NCBI RefSeq assembly: GCF_002259795.1
Contig: NZ_MWXA01000008.1
Location: 168,739 to 232,738 of the forward strand
Source: Bifidobacterium aquikefiri
GTDB taxonomy: Bacteria > Actinomycetota > Actinomycetes > Actinomycetales > Bifidobacteriaceae
Direction of reading: 5' to 3'
DNA: 64,000 bases
This document shows, piece after piece, positions 43,781 to 52,559 of the stretch. Under the pieces are notes generated by a model. The model was given only the letters and a program-made list of their open reading frames with translations. It had not been told where the DNA came from and searched no databases. The first letter of the stretch is position 1. Each line of letters starts with the position of its first letter. A program made the position numbers and the translations under genes.

Positions 43781-44060
43781 GCAATCTCCTCGTGTCTAGG
43801 TTTTTCACCTTACGAGGACGATTCGCAACGATTCCTCGCTGCCACCGCGGTACCACCCCGCTTGCTGTGCAGCTCATCGAATCTCAACTGCACAACCGCT
43901 TGAATCAGGCTATTCGGGCCATCCCGCCGGTTCTAATAATGCCAGTTGCTTGCTTCCACGAAACGGTTGCCCAGTACTGCAACCGTTACCTGGAATTCAC
44001 ACCTTGCGCGTTCTTCCGGTGACTCCCCGCTGATAACGGATCAATGCCATACAGGCGACA
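43781..44060 (-). promoter_or_regulatory. T-box leader of ileS (translational type)
   Basis: The diagnostic T-box GGGGTGGTACCGCGG is on the minus strand at 43841-43860. Upstream stems include a 9-bp hairpin at 43962-43987 (AACGGTTGC with its complement) and another at 43867-43893. A candidate Ile specifier ATC lies in TTATCAGC near 44034. Downstream, CCTCGTAA (43810-43817) can pair with the ribosome binding region ACGAGGAG (43786-43793), so uncharged tRNA-Ile would free the ribosome binding site. There is no terminator T-run; this fits the translational T-boxes known before actinobacterial ileS genes. Confidence 0.92.
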
Positions 44061-44135
44061 ATAATAACACTTGTGCTGGAGTCGCGCTGCACTTTGCTAC
44101 AAGCTTTGAAAACTCTTGCGTCTTCTCAGTAACAT

Positions 44136-44340
44136 TTGTCATCTCGAGCACCACTTGTCATCTCGAGCGAAGGCGCAGCCGGAGTCGAGAGATCTCACCC
44201 CTTCATTGGATGCCACTGCGGAGATCCCTCCCTTCGACTCACTGCGTTCGCTCAGGGCAGGCTGCCTTCGCTCGGGATGACAGCGAACACAGGGGATGAC
44301 AGCGACAGAAAACACACGGGACGACGGCGAAAGTAAACAG
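44136..44340. repeat. TCGAGA-type palindromic repeat, copy 2, with duplicated ends
   Basis: TTGTCATCTCGAGC occurs twice at the left side (from 44136 and 44155). The core runs through GAGTCGAGAGATCTCACCCC and CGGAGATCCCTCCCTTCGAC to CTTCGCTCGGGATGACAGCG (to 44284). The right end is repeated as GGGGATGACAGCGACAG and GGGACGACGGCGAAAG to about 44340. It fills the gap between the ileS leader and the ligase gene 3' end. Confidence 0.8.
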
Positions 44341-44364
44341 CCAAGCAGCAGCACGCAGCAAAAT

Positions 44365-45633
44365 TCAGGCTTGGAAGACGTCAGGATGCTTGGGATCGCC
44401 GGGAATGTCCGTGAGTAGACCTTCAAGACCGAGGAATTCCTGCCAGAACTCCATCGGCTGCCCGTAAGGCGTTGCCTCAGCACCGTTGGCTTGAATGCCC
44501 GACTTCGTCGCCTCCACGTCGAGCTGCGTGAGTCCATCGAAGTAGCTTGTGAGTCTGCCAAGGTTCTCGGTGTTGTAATAGAGCGAGAACATGATATCGA
44601 CAAGCCTGCGCGCACGGTCTTCAGGCAGCGAATCCCAATGACGGAATTCCAGGAAGTTCTTCATGCGAACGTCGTTGAAATGCATGGAAAGAATATGGTT
44701 GATCTCGTATTGGTTGAGATCTCGGTCTGGATAGATTTCAGCCGCATTCTCATGCCACGCAATCACGTGGCCGTCGGGGACTGAATCCCTCTTCTCCGGA
44801 GTGTGTGTCAGATCGGCGAAAAGGAGTGGGGTGCTCAACACGTCAATGGCGTATGTTTCCCACGAAAAGTTCGGACTGAACAAGCCTGGCATGATGCCGG
44901 TGCGCTGGGGATCCATGAAATCCCACATTCGTTGACGAAGCAATGGATAGGGATTGTCGTCACCTTCGAAATACGGCGTATTGCGCAAAAACCATGCAAT
45001 GATTGGTCCGATTGCCGTTCCCACTCGCATCTTCTGAATCGAATCGCGTTCATCGGTGTAGTCGATGCTCACCTGCGTCGAGGCGGAGCAACGCATCATC
45101 ATCGGTCCGTAGGAACCGATGCGGCCAAGATACTTGTTCATCGATTCATAGCGATACTTGGGGTTGAGAGGAATGTCATTGAACTTGGTCACCGGTTGAT
45201 AGCCGTAATTAATAAGTCTGAATCCAAGTTCGTTCGCAATGCGATCCACCTGAGCGCGGAAGGACTCATAGGTTGCGTTGAAATCGTCGGGGGTATGGAA
45301 AATGCCGATAGAACATTCGACCTGCCCGCCAGGTTCAAGCGAGACATTCACCTTGTCTCTGTTCAAGCCCACAAGGTGGCCATTCTCCCAATATTCTTCA
45401 TCGGCGTTATAGAACGGAGCAAGACGCTTCAGCAGGGTCTCGATGCCATTCGATTCCCAATATGTCACGGCCGAATCGTCGCTGTTATGAACCGGCAGGT
45501 GTTCGATTTCGACACCATACCCGTATTCATTCGGCTGCAGCTTGCCACTCTCAAAGAATCGCATCAGACTCGCCAAATGCTTGGGATTCGGCTTGGTGAG
45601 CAAGTGCGCGAAATTGACTCGAGTTGTGTTCAT
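44365..45633 (-). CDS. Glutamate-cysteine ligase family 2 protein
   Basis: A 422-residue ATP-dependent carboxylate-amine ligase of the GCS2/EgtA-GshA group, which forms gamma-glutamylcysteine or a related peptide. Typical segments are YGYGVEIEHLPV near residue 40, NVSLEPGGQVECSIG near residue 100 (substrate and metal-binding core), MMRCSASTQVSIDYTDE near residue 182, TAIGPIIAWFLRNTPYFEG near residue 210 and a FLEFRHWDSLP segment near residue 335. No glutathione synthetase or ergothioneine gene is in view, so the product is open. Monocistronic. Confidence 0.85.
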   Translation of the reverse strand: MNTTRVNFAHLLTKPNPKHLASLMRFFESGKLQPNEYGYGVEIEHLPVHNSDDSAVTYWESNGIETLLKRLAPFYNADEEYWENGHLVGLNRDKVNVSLEPGGQVECSIGIFHTPDDFNATYESFRAQVDRIANELGFRLINYGYQPVTKFNDIPLNPKYRYESMNKYLGRIGSYGPMMMRCSASTQVSIDYTDERDSIQKMRVGTAIGPIIAWFLRNTPYFEGDDNPYPLLRQRMWDFMDPQRTGIMPGLFSPNFSWETYAIDVLSTPLLFADLTHTPEKRDSVPDGHVIAWHENAAEIYPDRDLNQYEINHILSMHFNDVRMKNFLEFRHWDSLPEDRARRLVDIMFSLYYNTENLGRLTSYFDGLTQLDVEATKSGIQANGAEATPYGQPMEFWQEFLGLEGLLTDIPGDPKHPDVFQA

Positions 45634-45750
45634 GACTCAAGCCTAAGCGAAGAGCTGGGAAAAGCGCGTACATACGCGCCAAACAAGCTATACGAGTAAT
45701 GAATAACACGTGTCCATGGAGGATTAGCTCGCAAAAATCCCAACTTCGAC

Positions 45751-45864
45751 ATTCATTGTGAACTTGTCAAAGTATAAGCTCGCCCAAACCACAATATTCT
45801 GCCCGATATACGCCTAATAATGCGGCGAAAACGCGCCATATACTTTGCTGAGTTCACAATGAAT
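45751..45864. repeat. Palindromic intergenic repeat, copy 2 (ends ATTCATTGTGAACT)
   Basis: Outer arms ATTCATTGTGAACTTGTC and the complement (45845-45864, GAGTTCACAATGAAT end) pair over 14 perfect bases plus CAAAGTATA further in. Total length 114 bp. It shares its termini with the repeat at 30383-30482. It lies at the 3' side of xseB, in the upstream region of the ligase gene. Confidence 0.75.
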
Positions 45865-45891
45865 CCATCTGCTACTCGACACCACTCAAGA

Positions 45892-46221
45892 CTACTCAAG
45901 ATTGGACTGTGTTCCTGCACTTTCGCCGGCGCTGGCCTGCCGAGCCTGAGCCTCATCAAGCTTGTTGCGAACCTGATTGAGCAGATCCTGAGCCCGCTTG
46001 GCCAGTGCCTCGCCGATTTCCCACTGACGCATCGACGCATCCAGATCCAAGCCACCCGCCTCAAGCGCCTGAACGGCCTGAATAAGCTGATCGCGAGCCT
46101 GCTCGTATGGCATCTTTGCAATGGCTTCGCGTTCCTTATCGCTCAGATGCGTTTCAACATCGTTTGTCTTCGTTGCATCTGCATTGTCATTTTGTTTTTC
46201 GTCTAGATCCTTCTTGGCCAT
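45892..46221 (-). CDS. xseB: Exodeoxyribonuclease VII small subunit
   Basis: A 109-residue subunit. The family core is residues about 38-90: MPYEQARDQLIQAVQALEAGGLDLDASMRQWEIGEALAKRAQ, followed by a coiled-coil end. Residues 1-36 are a charged extension. The start is fixed by GGAGGAACA. It follows xseA by 42 bp. Several copies of this helical subunit bind the large subunit to form the nuclease that degrades single-stranded DNA in mismatch repair and recombination. Confidence 0.95.
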   Translation of the reverse strand: MAKKDLDEKQNDNADATKTNDVETHLSDKEREAIAKMPYEQARDQLIQAVQALEAGGLDLDASMRQWEIGEALAKRAQDLLNQVRNKLDEAQARQASAGESAGTQSNLE

Positions 46222-46263
46222 TGTTCCTCCATGTACTGGTTGATTGATATTCCGAAACGAAAT

Positions 46264-47565
46264 TCATAGCGCTTGAGCCTGCAAGCTTCCACGACGAAGC
46301 GTCAAGGTGAGATTCTCCCCCGCCGACACCGCATCCGGGTCATCGATGACATGACCATCACTCGCCTGAACCACGGCATAGCCTCGATTCAATGTTGATT
46401 GTGGACTCATGGCCGTCAGGGATGCGTGGAGCTTTTCGACTGTGAGACTTGCATCGTCAACGATTCTTCGCAGCGCAATATCGAGCCGCTGCTGTGAATC
46501 ATCAACGAAACGCTGGGGTTTCTCAAGCATCGTCTGAGGATTGGTCAGACTCGGACGATTGGCATAACCATCAACCAGTCTGGACTCGTTCTCCACCATG
46601 GAACGAATACGTTCGCGGATTCTGCGCTGGCCTTCTTCGACTATCTGCATCTGCTCGACAACATCTGGCACAACACGTTTCGCAGCATCGGTAGGAGTTG
46701 ATGCACGCATGTCAGAAGCCAGATCAATCAGCGTCCAATCATCCTCATGCCCTATGGCAGAAACTATTGGCGTTTGGCAGGCCGCGGTTGCGCGGACAAC
46801 CCCTTCGTCCGAGAACCCAAGCAAATCCTCGAAGCTGCCACCTCCTCGAGCAACGATGATCACATCAACGGCCGGGTCCATATCGAGTTTCTGAATTGCC
46901 TGAATCACATCGGGCGGGCATTGCGGCCCTTGCACGTGAGCATGAACGATGGTGAACTCAATCGTGGGCCACCGCAAACGGGCGTTAGTGATGACATCGC
47001 CCTCGGCTCGCGCCTGAGGAGCACAGACCAAGCCCAGTCTGCTCGGGAACTCGGGCAGGGCGACCTTCCTATCGGCGTCGAACAGTCCTTCGCCCTTGAG
47101 TTTCTTGCGAAGCTCCTCGATCTGTGCCTTCAGATCTCCGGTTCCCACGCGACGGATATCGTCGGCCATGAAGCTCAGTCGAGTCTGTTTTACCCACAGA
47201 TCAGGTCTTCCGTGAATCACCACGCGGTCGCCCTGACGAAAATCGCGAGCCATCACTGCAAAGTTACGGAAACCCATAACGGAAATCGAAATATCCTCGA
47301 TGCTATCCCTAACCGTCAGATATGCCGATCCGCTTCTTCGCGTATTGATCTCCACAATCTGCCCTTCGATCCATGCGCTTGGCCAGCGGCTTACAGCATC
47401 GTGGAACTTCTGACTCAGCACACTCACCGGCCATGGATTCTCGGCGGTGGTTTCACGCGCCAAACGTGGCAGCTCCTGGGCGATCGGAACAGCAGCGGCA
47501 TCGTTATGAATCGGCAAATAAGGGCTTTGAATCATGCTATACACTCTGTGACGACTGCGGGACAT
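46264..47565 (-). CDS. xseA: Exodeoxyribonuclease VII large subunit
   Basis: Up to 433 residues (ATG at 47565 or, 30 nt later, at 47535; neither has a strong ribosome binding site). It has an N-terminal OB-fold DNA-binding domain (VSVLSQKFHDAVSRWPSAWIEGQI to about residue 145) and a catalytic domain with FPSRLGLVCAPQARAEGDV, VIIVARGGGSFEDLLGFSDE and ATACQTPIVSAIGHEDDWTL, the usual signatures. It is translated with xseB from one operon. Confidence 0.96.
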   Translation of the reverse strand: MSRSRHRVYSMIQSPYLPIHNDAAAVPIAQELPRLARETTAENPWPVSVLSQKFHDAVSRWPSAWIEGQIVEINTRRSGSAYLTVRDSIEDISISVMGFRNFAVMARDFRQGDRVVIHGRPDLWVKQTRLSFMADDIRRVGTGDLKAQIEELRKKLKGEGLFDADRKVALPEFPSRLGLVCAPQARAEGDVITNARLRWPTIEFTIVHAHVQGPQCPPDVIQAIQKLDMDPAVDVIIVARGGGSFEDLLGFSDEGVVRATAACQTPIVSAIGHEDDWTLIDLASDMRASTPTDAAKRVVPDVVEQMQIVEEGQRRIRERIRSMVENESRLVDGYANRPSLTNPQTMLEKPQRFVDDSQQRLDIALRRIVDDASLTVEKLHASLTAMSPQSTLNRGYAVVQASDGHVIDDPDAVSAGENLTLTLRRGSLQAQAL

Positions 47566-47728
47566 ACGGTTGTTTATCTACGATTAAGGCTTGAGCCGGT
47601 TACGACTGGGCAACGATCAATCGACCAATTGCCAAAACCGCGAAACATCAACGAAATAGGTGTGACACGGAAACCAGAAGTTATTCAAAAAATCGAGTTT
47701 TACGAGTTTCGGAAGAGCCTGATTCGAG

Positions 47729-48697
47729 TCAAAAACCGAGAGTTGTGCGGCCAAATTGGTCGAGCCAACGCAAGATGGCACCTTCGCGCAAAGCCCAAGG
47801 GCATATTTCTACTTCATCAACGTTCAAGGCCTTCATGATTTCGTCGGCAACCACTCCACCCCCGATAATCTGGAAAGTTCGTTCCTTGGTGATGCCCGGA
47901 AGCGCAACTCGTTGATCGGGAGAAATTGCTGCCAGCCTAGGAATCCAATCTTCGAGCTCCTTGCGGGTCATGACCATCGAATTCTCTCGACCATGTTCCT
48001 TCCGCACTGTTCCTACAAGGCGAGCCAAGGATCGGAGCGTCTTGGAAGTACCGACTGCGTGATTTGGTTCCTTGGTGATTGGAAAACTCTCAACCATCGG
48101 CTTGATGATTTCTCGCACCTGCTCATGAACATCTTCGAGCTGACGCTCATCAGCCATGCCATCGGGAAGGAATTCGTGGGTCACTCGTCCTGCGCCGGCA
48201 GGAACGCTTAAGGCGAGACTTGGTTCCTCGTCGCGACCCATTGCCACTTCAAGTGATCCTCCGCCGATATCGATCATGAGCAGACGTCCGGCATCCCAGC
48301 CATACCAACGCCTCGCTGCCAAAAATGTAAGGCGTGCCTCGTCCGCTCCCGAAAGTACCGTGATCGGCTGACCAATATGGTGCTCGAGCTTGTGAAGAAT
48401 CTTCGCACCATTCGGAGCCTCCCGTATGGCGGAAGTAGCCATGGGAAGCAGTTGGGTAATGTCATGTTCCCCGGCCATTTCCATGGCCTTGTCTATTGCC
48501 TTGAGAATGATCTCAACCGCTGACTTCTTGATCGAACCATCTTCCTTGATGTATTGCATCAAGCGAATCGTAGATTTGCAGCTGGCTTCAGGAATTGGGC
48601 GAGCCCCGTGCGCTGCATCGACAATAAGCATATGTATGGTGTTGGAGCCAATGTCGAGCACGCCAAGGCGTGTGGTCGTTGCGCGCAGCGTTGTCAT
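47729..48697 (-). CDS. Ppx/GppA-family exopolyphosphatase/pppGpp phosphohydrolase
   Basis: A 322-residue protein from ATG 48697 (AAAGG upstream). The actin-like ATPase fold shows the phosphate-1 loop LGVLDIGSNTIHMLIVDAA at the N terminus, a catalytic Glu region near residue 110 and LLMIDIGGGSLEVAMGRDEEPS (about 135-155). The short form lacks the C-terminal HD-like domain of Escherichia coli Ppx, as is usual in actinobacteria. It probably hydrolyses polyphosphate or pppGpp. It is 120 bp downstream of the binding-protein gene in the same direction, with a 16-bp palindrome (48779-48794) between them. Confidence 0.92.
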   Translation of the reverse strand: MTTLRATTTRLGVLDIGSNTIHMLIVDAAHGARPIPEASCKSTIRLMQYIKEDGSIKKSAVEIILKAIDKAMEMAGEHDITQLLPMATSAIREAPNGAKILHKLEHHIGQPITVLSGADEARLTFLAARRWYGWDAGRLLMIDIGGGSLEVAMGRDEEPSLALSVPAGAGRVTHEFLPDGMADERQLEDVHEQVREIIKPMVESFPITKEPNHAVGTSKTLRSLARLVGTVRKEHGRENSMVMTRKELEDWIPRLAAISPDQRVALPGITKERTFQIIGGGVVADEIMKALNVDEVEICPWALREGAILRWLDQFGRTTLGF

Positions 48698-48817
48698 ATT
48701 CTGACCTTTGCAATGGATTCGAACGAAACCCGGCACGATAAAGCACTCGCAAATGCACTCGCAACGGATTTCGCATGTTCGAAGCTAGCTTCGAGCCAGC
48801 AATGAATGGACACCGAA

Positions 48818-49756
48818 CTATTCGACGGAAGGATTGAGCTCGGCCTTGTCGATTGCACCGCCCTGAACACCCCAGTGCTTCAGGATCTTTCCGTAGGTGC
48901 CATCGTCGATGAATTTCTGCATCGTTTTCTGCACTGCCTCACCGAGCTTAGTATCACCCTTCTTCAGCACAATGCCCTGCGGGACAACACCTTCATCCTC
49001 GCCAACTGTCTGAAGCTGGTCCCCAGTCTGAGCAACGGCATATCCCGCCACAGGCGAATCAGCATAGAATGCATCGATTTTACCAGTGAGCACTGCGGTC
49101 GTTGCATCGGTCTGCATCTTGAATGATTGAACGTTCATGGCCTTCTTCCCATCAGCCGCACATTTCTTGCTGTTGGTATCGGCTTCCTGCTCCTCGATGG
49201 TTCCGGTCTGGACTCCCATGCTCACACCGCACATGTTCTTGGTATCGATCTTCTGCGGGTTGCCCTTCTTGACCACATATGACATGCCAGCCTTGTAATA
49301 CGAGACCATATCGACCGTCTGCTCACGATCCTTGGTGATCGTGAAGCTTGAGATTCCCAAATCGTACTTGCTCCCGATCGCGGGAATGATCGAGTCGAAC
49401 GAGGCGCTGGTCGGATTCGGCTTCAAGCCCCACACACGCGCAATCGCATTGGTCAAGTCGACATCATATCCGGTCGGTGTCTTGCCATCAGCCTCAAGGA
49501 ACTCAGCAGGAGCATACGAGGTTTCCATGCCGACGGTCAGCTGGTTGTCCTCAGTAACGCTCGATGGCACCAATGATGCGATCGCCGGATCCTTCTTGAT
49601 TCCGTTGACATTATATGGCTGAATCGTTGCATTGGCCGAACCGCTCTTCGCATCTGCAGAACCTGACTCAGATTCATCGGTCGTACCGCAGGCCACTGCT
49701 GTCAGCATCAAGCCAGCACACATCAGCACAGCGGATAGCTGCCTCACATTGTTCAT
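48818..49756 (-). CDS. Amino-acid ABC transporter substrate-binding lipoprotein
   Basis: A 312-residue protein from ATG 49756 (AAGGTGAAG upstream). The lipoprotein signal has the lipid-attachment Cys23 in LTAVAC. Cluster 3 solute-binding motifs follow: LTVGMETSYAPAEFLEADGKTPTGYDVDLTNAIARVWG, LGISSFTITKDREQTVDMVSYYKAGMSYVVKKG and IDAFYADSPVAGY. Family members bind polar amino acids such as glutamine. No permease or ATPase lies beside it, so it must use a transporter encoded elsewhere. Confidence 0.92.
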   Translation of the reverse strand: MNNVRQLSAVLMCAGLMLTAVACGTTDESESGSADAKSGSANATIQPYNVNGIKKDPAIASLVPSSVTEDNQLTVGMETSYAPAEFLEADGKTPTGYDVDLTNAIARVWGLKPNPTSASFDSIIPAIGSKYDLGISSFTITKDREQTVDMVSYYKAGMSYVVKKGNPQKIDTKNMCGVSMGVQTGTIEEQEADTNSKKCAADGKKAMNVQSFKMQTDATTAVLTGKIDAFYADSPVAGYAVAQTGDQLQTVGEDEGVVPQGIVLKKGDTKLGEAVQKTMQKFIDDGTYGKILKHWGVQGGAIDKAELNPSVE

Positions 49757-50109
49757 CTTCACCTTGAAGTCCCCCAACTAAAAATTAACGACCTCAAGAA
49801 TACAACATCGCACATATAAGGCAGATATGAGGAATCCAATGAATGATCTGGACATGTGAATATTGACCGACACCGACACCGACACAGGCATCAGCACAGG
49901 CATCGGCACAGGCACAGGCATCAGCACAGGCATCGCCATACTTCTTGCATGCTGGCACCGTCATGGCACATCAGATGCTTATAATTGCTTGAAAGTTATG
50001 CAACTGAGCAATAAGAATTGTAGTGAATCCAGTCAATTCACAGGAAATACTATGATTGTCATCATTGCGTGAGGTCAGGCGTACCGGTGGTCAAGGGAGA
50101 GAAGCGAAA
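49757..50109. other. Intergenic region with CACCGA/CACAGGCAT tandem repeats
   Basis: Divergent control region of the binding-protein gene and the polysaccharide locus. From 49867 to about 49937 there is a simple-sequence array (three CCGACA units, then CAGGCATCAGCACAGGCATC repeated). A 69-codon frame runs through it but consists only of Thr/Asp/Gly/Ile repeats and has no ribosome binding site. The right end has GGGAGAGAAG, the ribosome binding site of the sugar transferase gene. Confidence 0.6.
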
Positions 50110-51726
50110 ATGGAAGAGTCTTCGCTATTGGGCAATGCTGATGGAGACACAACCTATGCATCGCAACCATGCGATAATCCGACCATGCCGCCAAGCTTCG
50201 CTGCCCAAAGGCACGCAAAACCTTTCAATCTGAATGTCTCGTTTGCTGATATTCGGCATGGTGCACATAAGGCTCAAATTCCGAGATGGCGATATCTCTT
50301 CATGTTTGCGTTGATTCTTGAGGATCTTGCCGTATTTCTATTTTCCTTGGTGATCTGCTTCGTCCTCAAACCTGAATCGTATATCACACTCTCCGCAACC
50401 ATGCCTACCTGGCTATTCATGATATTGCAGTGTGGCATCTGGCTGGCCGCCTTGGGCGGATGTGGCGCCTATCAACGGCATATCATGACCGATGGCTATC
50501 GAATCTATACCATGATTCTGAATTCAGCGTTCATCACCATCGTTGGCAGTGGATATCTGGTATACATGTTTGAGCTATCGCTGCCAAGAACAGCGGTAAT
50601 CGAAGCCCCTGCTCTCGCCGCATGTCTTGAAATTCTTATGCGTTGGGGCTTCAAACAGTATATTCTTCGGATCCGCAACAAGGGACAATGCCTGTATAAC
50701 ACCGTCATCATCGGTTCACCTCAAGGGATCATTGACAACCTCAGGATGCTCAAATCCAGCAGTGTGCTGGGTTACCGTCCGATAGCAGTATGCCCGGTCG
50801 TCAATGAGGGCAATGGCTCGCACAATTTCACAGCCGCTGTGGAAGGTCCGGTATACTTCTCTGAATTCCCTGTGCGGTTTATTCCGTTTTCCAGCGACAT
50901 CGCCAATGATCTACACGCAGTGAACACTCAGATTCTGCTGGTCACCGACACCGTCGCACGCGACTCCGAACAGATGAGGGCACTCTCTCTTCTGATGGAG
51001 TCGAGGGGAATCGAGTTGGCATTCACCGTTTCAGTAGCCGATGTTGGCGGGCACAGATTGCATCTTCGCGACTCATCACAGTTGCAGGTTCTCTCAGCGT
51101 CGCTCCCCCAATACTCTTACCCGGCAGCGATTTTGAAACGCCTCTATGACATCGTAGTCTCCGCAGCTGCGCTCATAGTGATAGGACCATTACTCATATT
51201 TCCAGCCGCTCTTGCAATCAAAAATGAAGACAACGGACCGGTTTTCTATTCACAGGAACGGATTGGCAAAGATGGAAAACCATTCAAGATCTTCAAGTTG
51301 CGATCCATGCATGTGAATGCTGATAAGATGGCTCAAGAACTTGCAGAACAGACTGGGAAAAATCATGAATTCATTTTTAAATTGAAGGATGATCCGCGTA
51401 TAACACAGGTTGGGAAAACCATCAGAAAATATTCCATTGACGAACTTCCTCAATTTTTCAATGTTCTGAAAGGTGACATGTCTATCGTTGGTCCTGGCCC
51501 TCACCTCCAGAAGGAAGTCCAGAAATTCAACACACTCTATTCAACACGACTGCTGGTAAAACCAGGTATCACAGGTCCTTGGCAAATATCTGGAAGATCG
51601 AACCTTACTCAAGAATTGTCTGAACAATTAGATGTTTCGTATATCGAAAACTGGTCAATCACAGGCGACATTGTCATCACGCTCAAAACGGCGGTGGCAA
51701 TATTCAAAGCTGTCGGAGCCTATTAA
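50110..51726 (+). CDS. Exopolysaccharide priming polyprenyl-phosphate sugar-1-phosphate transferase
   Basis: A 538-residue membrane enzyme that loads the first sugar phosphate onto undecaprenyl phosphate. The N-terminal half has four to five membrane spans (about residues 60-180), then a Rossmann-like region (NTVIIGSPQGIIDNLRMLKS, about 200). After a fifth span (ASAALIVIGPLLIFPAAL) comes the Bac_transf domain: SQERIGKDGKPFKIFKLRSM (about 375), DELPQFFNVLKGDMSIVGPGP and KPGITGPWQISGRS. The first gene of the EPS locus. The C-terminal domain (from about 51200) is more AT-rich than the N-terminal part. Confidence 0.95.
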   Translation: MEESSLLGNADGDTTYASQPCDNPTMPPSFAAQRHAKPFNLNVSFADIRHGAHKAQIPRWRYLFMFALILEDLAVFLFSLVICFVLKPESYITLSATMPTWLFMILQCGIWLAALGGCGAYQRHIMTDGYRIYTMILNSAFITIVGSGYLVYMFELSLPRTAVIEAPALAACLEILMRWGFKQYILRIRNKGQCLYNTVIIGSPQGIIDNLRMLKSSSVLGYRPIAVCPVVNEGNGSHNFTAAVEGPVYFSEFPVRFIPFSSDIANDLHAVNTQILLVTDTVARDSEQMRALSLLMESRGIELAFTVSVADVGGHRLHLRDSSQLQVLSASLPQYSYPAAILKRLYDIVVSAAALIVIGPLLIFPAALAIKNEDNGPVFYSQERIGKDGKPFKIFKLRSMHVNADKMAQELAEQTGKNHEFIFKLKDDPRITQVGKTIRKYSIDELPQFFNVLKGDMSIVGPGPHLQKEVQKFNTLYSTRLLVKPGITGPWQISGRSNLTQELSEQLDVSYIENWSITGDIVITLKTAVAIFKAVGAY

Positions 51727-51787
51727 CTCTAGTATTAATCCTGTATTACCGAATTATTATCAAGATATTATTATCTGAGTATAAATT

Positions 51788-51816
51788 TTGACTTGTTGAT
51801 TAATATAATGTACCTT
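51788..51816 (+). promoter_or_regulatory. Possible promoter of the small surface protein
   Basis: In an AT-rich gap of 160 bp, TTGACT (51788-51793) is followed 17 bp later by TACCTT (51811-51816); TATAAT at 51804 is present but too close to this -35. Box assignment is tentative. Confidence 0.3.
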
Positions 51817-51887
51817 GTCCACTGTATGCTGAATCAGTTATTGGTCTGTACCTAACGTATTCAGAAAATATGCATAAGGAGAAATCA

Positions 51888-52469
51888 ATGAAGAAAAAAT
51901 CAATCGGATTGCGCCAGTCACTCATCGTGCTCGCAGTAGCCCTCACTGCACTGTTCGCCGTCGTAATGCCGCAGAACGCATTTGCCGCAGATTATGGCAG
52001 TGTCAACACCAACGAAATCACACAGGATCCCACCACGCATACCGTCACCATCCCAGTCACCGTTTCAGACGACCTGTATGAAGAAGGCTATACTTCTGTC
52101 ACTGTCACCGTGGATACCGACCAGGTGCCGAATGTCGTGCAGGTTGCCAATAAGGTGTATGGACCATTCGCCCTTTCCGAAAGTTCACCACACGTCGCCA
52201 ACCTCAAGTACACACCTGTCGCAGGAGTCAAGGCAATCAGCTACTCAATCAATGCCTATAACCCTGAGACCAACACAACCGGCCCAGTAGTAGCCAGTGG
52301 CACATATGAGCTTCCCTATGTGATCCCCGCCAAGGCGACCGCTACATCCGCAAAGGAACTGGGCAAGACCGGTACTGACATTGCTCCATACGTAGCAGCA
52401 GTTGTACTTCTCGCCGCCGCTGGCGCAGTATCACTCGTTGCAATGAATCGTGCAAAAAGCACACGATAG
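51888..52469 (+). CDS. Small sortase-type surface protein (LGKTG) in the EPS locus
   Basis: A 193-residue secreted protein; start 51888 has AAGGAGAAATCA. The signal peptide ends in NAFAA (about residue 30). Residues 33-140 form a compact beta domain (PTTHTVTIPVTVSDDLYEEG, then VTVTVDTDQVPNVVQVANKV and KAISYSINAYNPETN). The end reads ELGKTG, a membrane span and a MNRAKSTR tail, like a wall-sorting signal, though LGKTG departs from LPxTG. Domain not recognised. Its own promoter region and a strong terminator suggest a separate, perhaps abundant transcript. Confidence 0.8.
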   Translation: MKKKSIGLRQSLIVLAVALTALFAVVMPQNAFAADYGSVNTNEITQDPTTHTVTIPVTVSDDLYEEGYTSVTVTVDTDQVPNVVQVANKVYGPFALSESSPHVANLKYTPVAGVKAISYSINAYNPETNTTGPVVASGTYELPYVIPAKATATSAKELGKTGTDIAPYVAAVVLLAAAGAVSLVAMNRAKSTR

Positions 52470-52533
52470 TCACTCCTGGGATTTGATTCCATTAAGAGAT
52501 GGCATGTCAGACTCCTAAATAAATCAACACCAA

Positions 52534-52559
52534 GGGCTCCGAAAATTCGGAGCCCTTTT
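52534..52559 (+). terminator. Rho-independent terminator after the LGKTG protein
   Basis: Perfect 10-bp stem GGGCTCCGAA (52534-52543) and TTCGGAGCCC (52546-52555) with a 2-nt loop, followed by TTTTG. Confidence 0.93.

Noticed and set aside
44803..45699. 298-codon plus-strand frame
   Set aside because: Antisense to the glutamate-cysteine ligase gene.
46747..47838. 363-codon plus-strand frame
   Set aside because: Antisense to xseA and to the end of the Ppx/GppA gene; no ribosome binding site or domain.
49863..50072. 69-codon plus-strand frame
   Set aside because: Its first third is simple-sequence repeat translation; no ribosome binding site.
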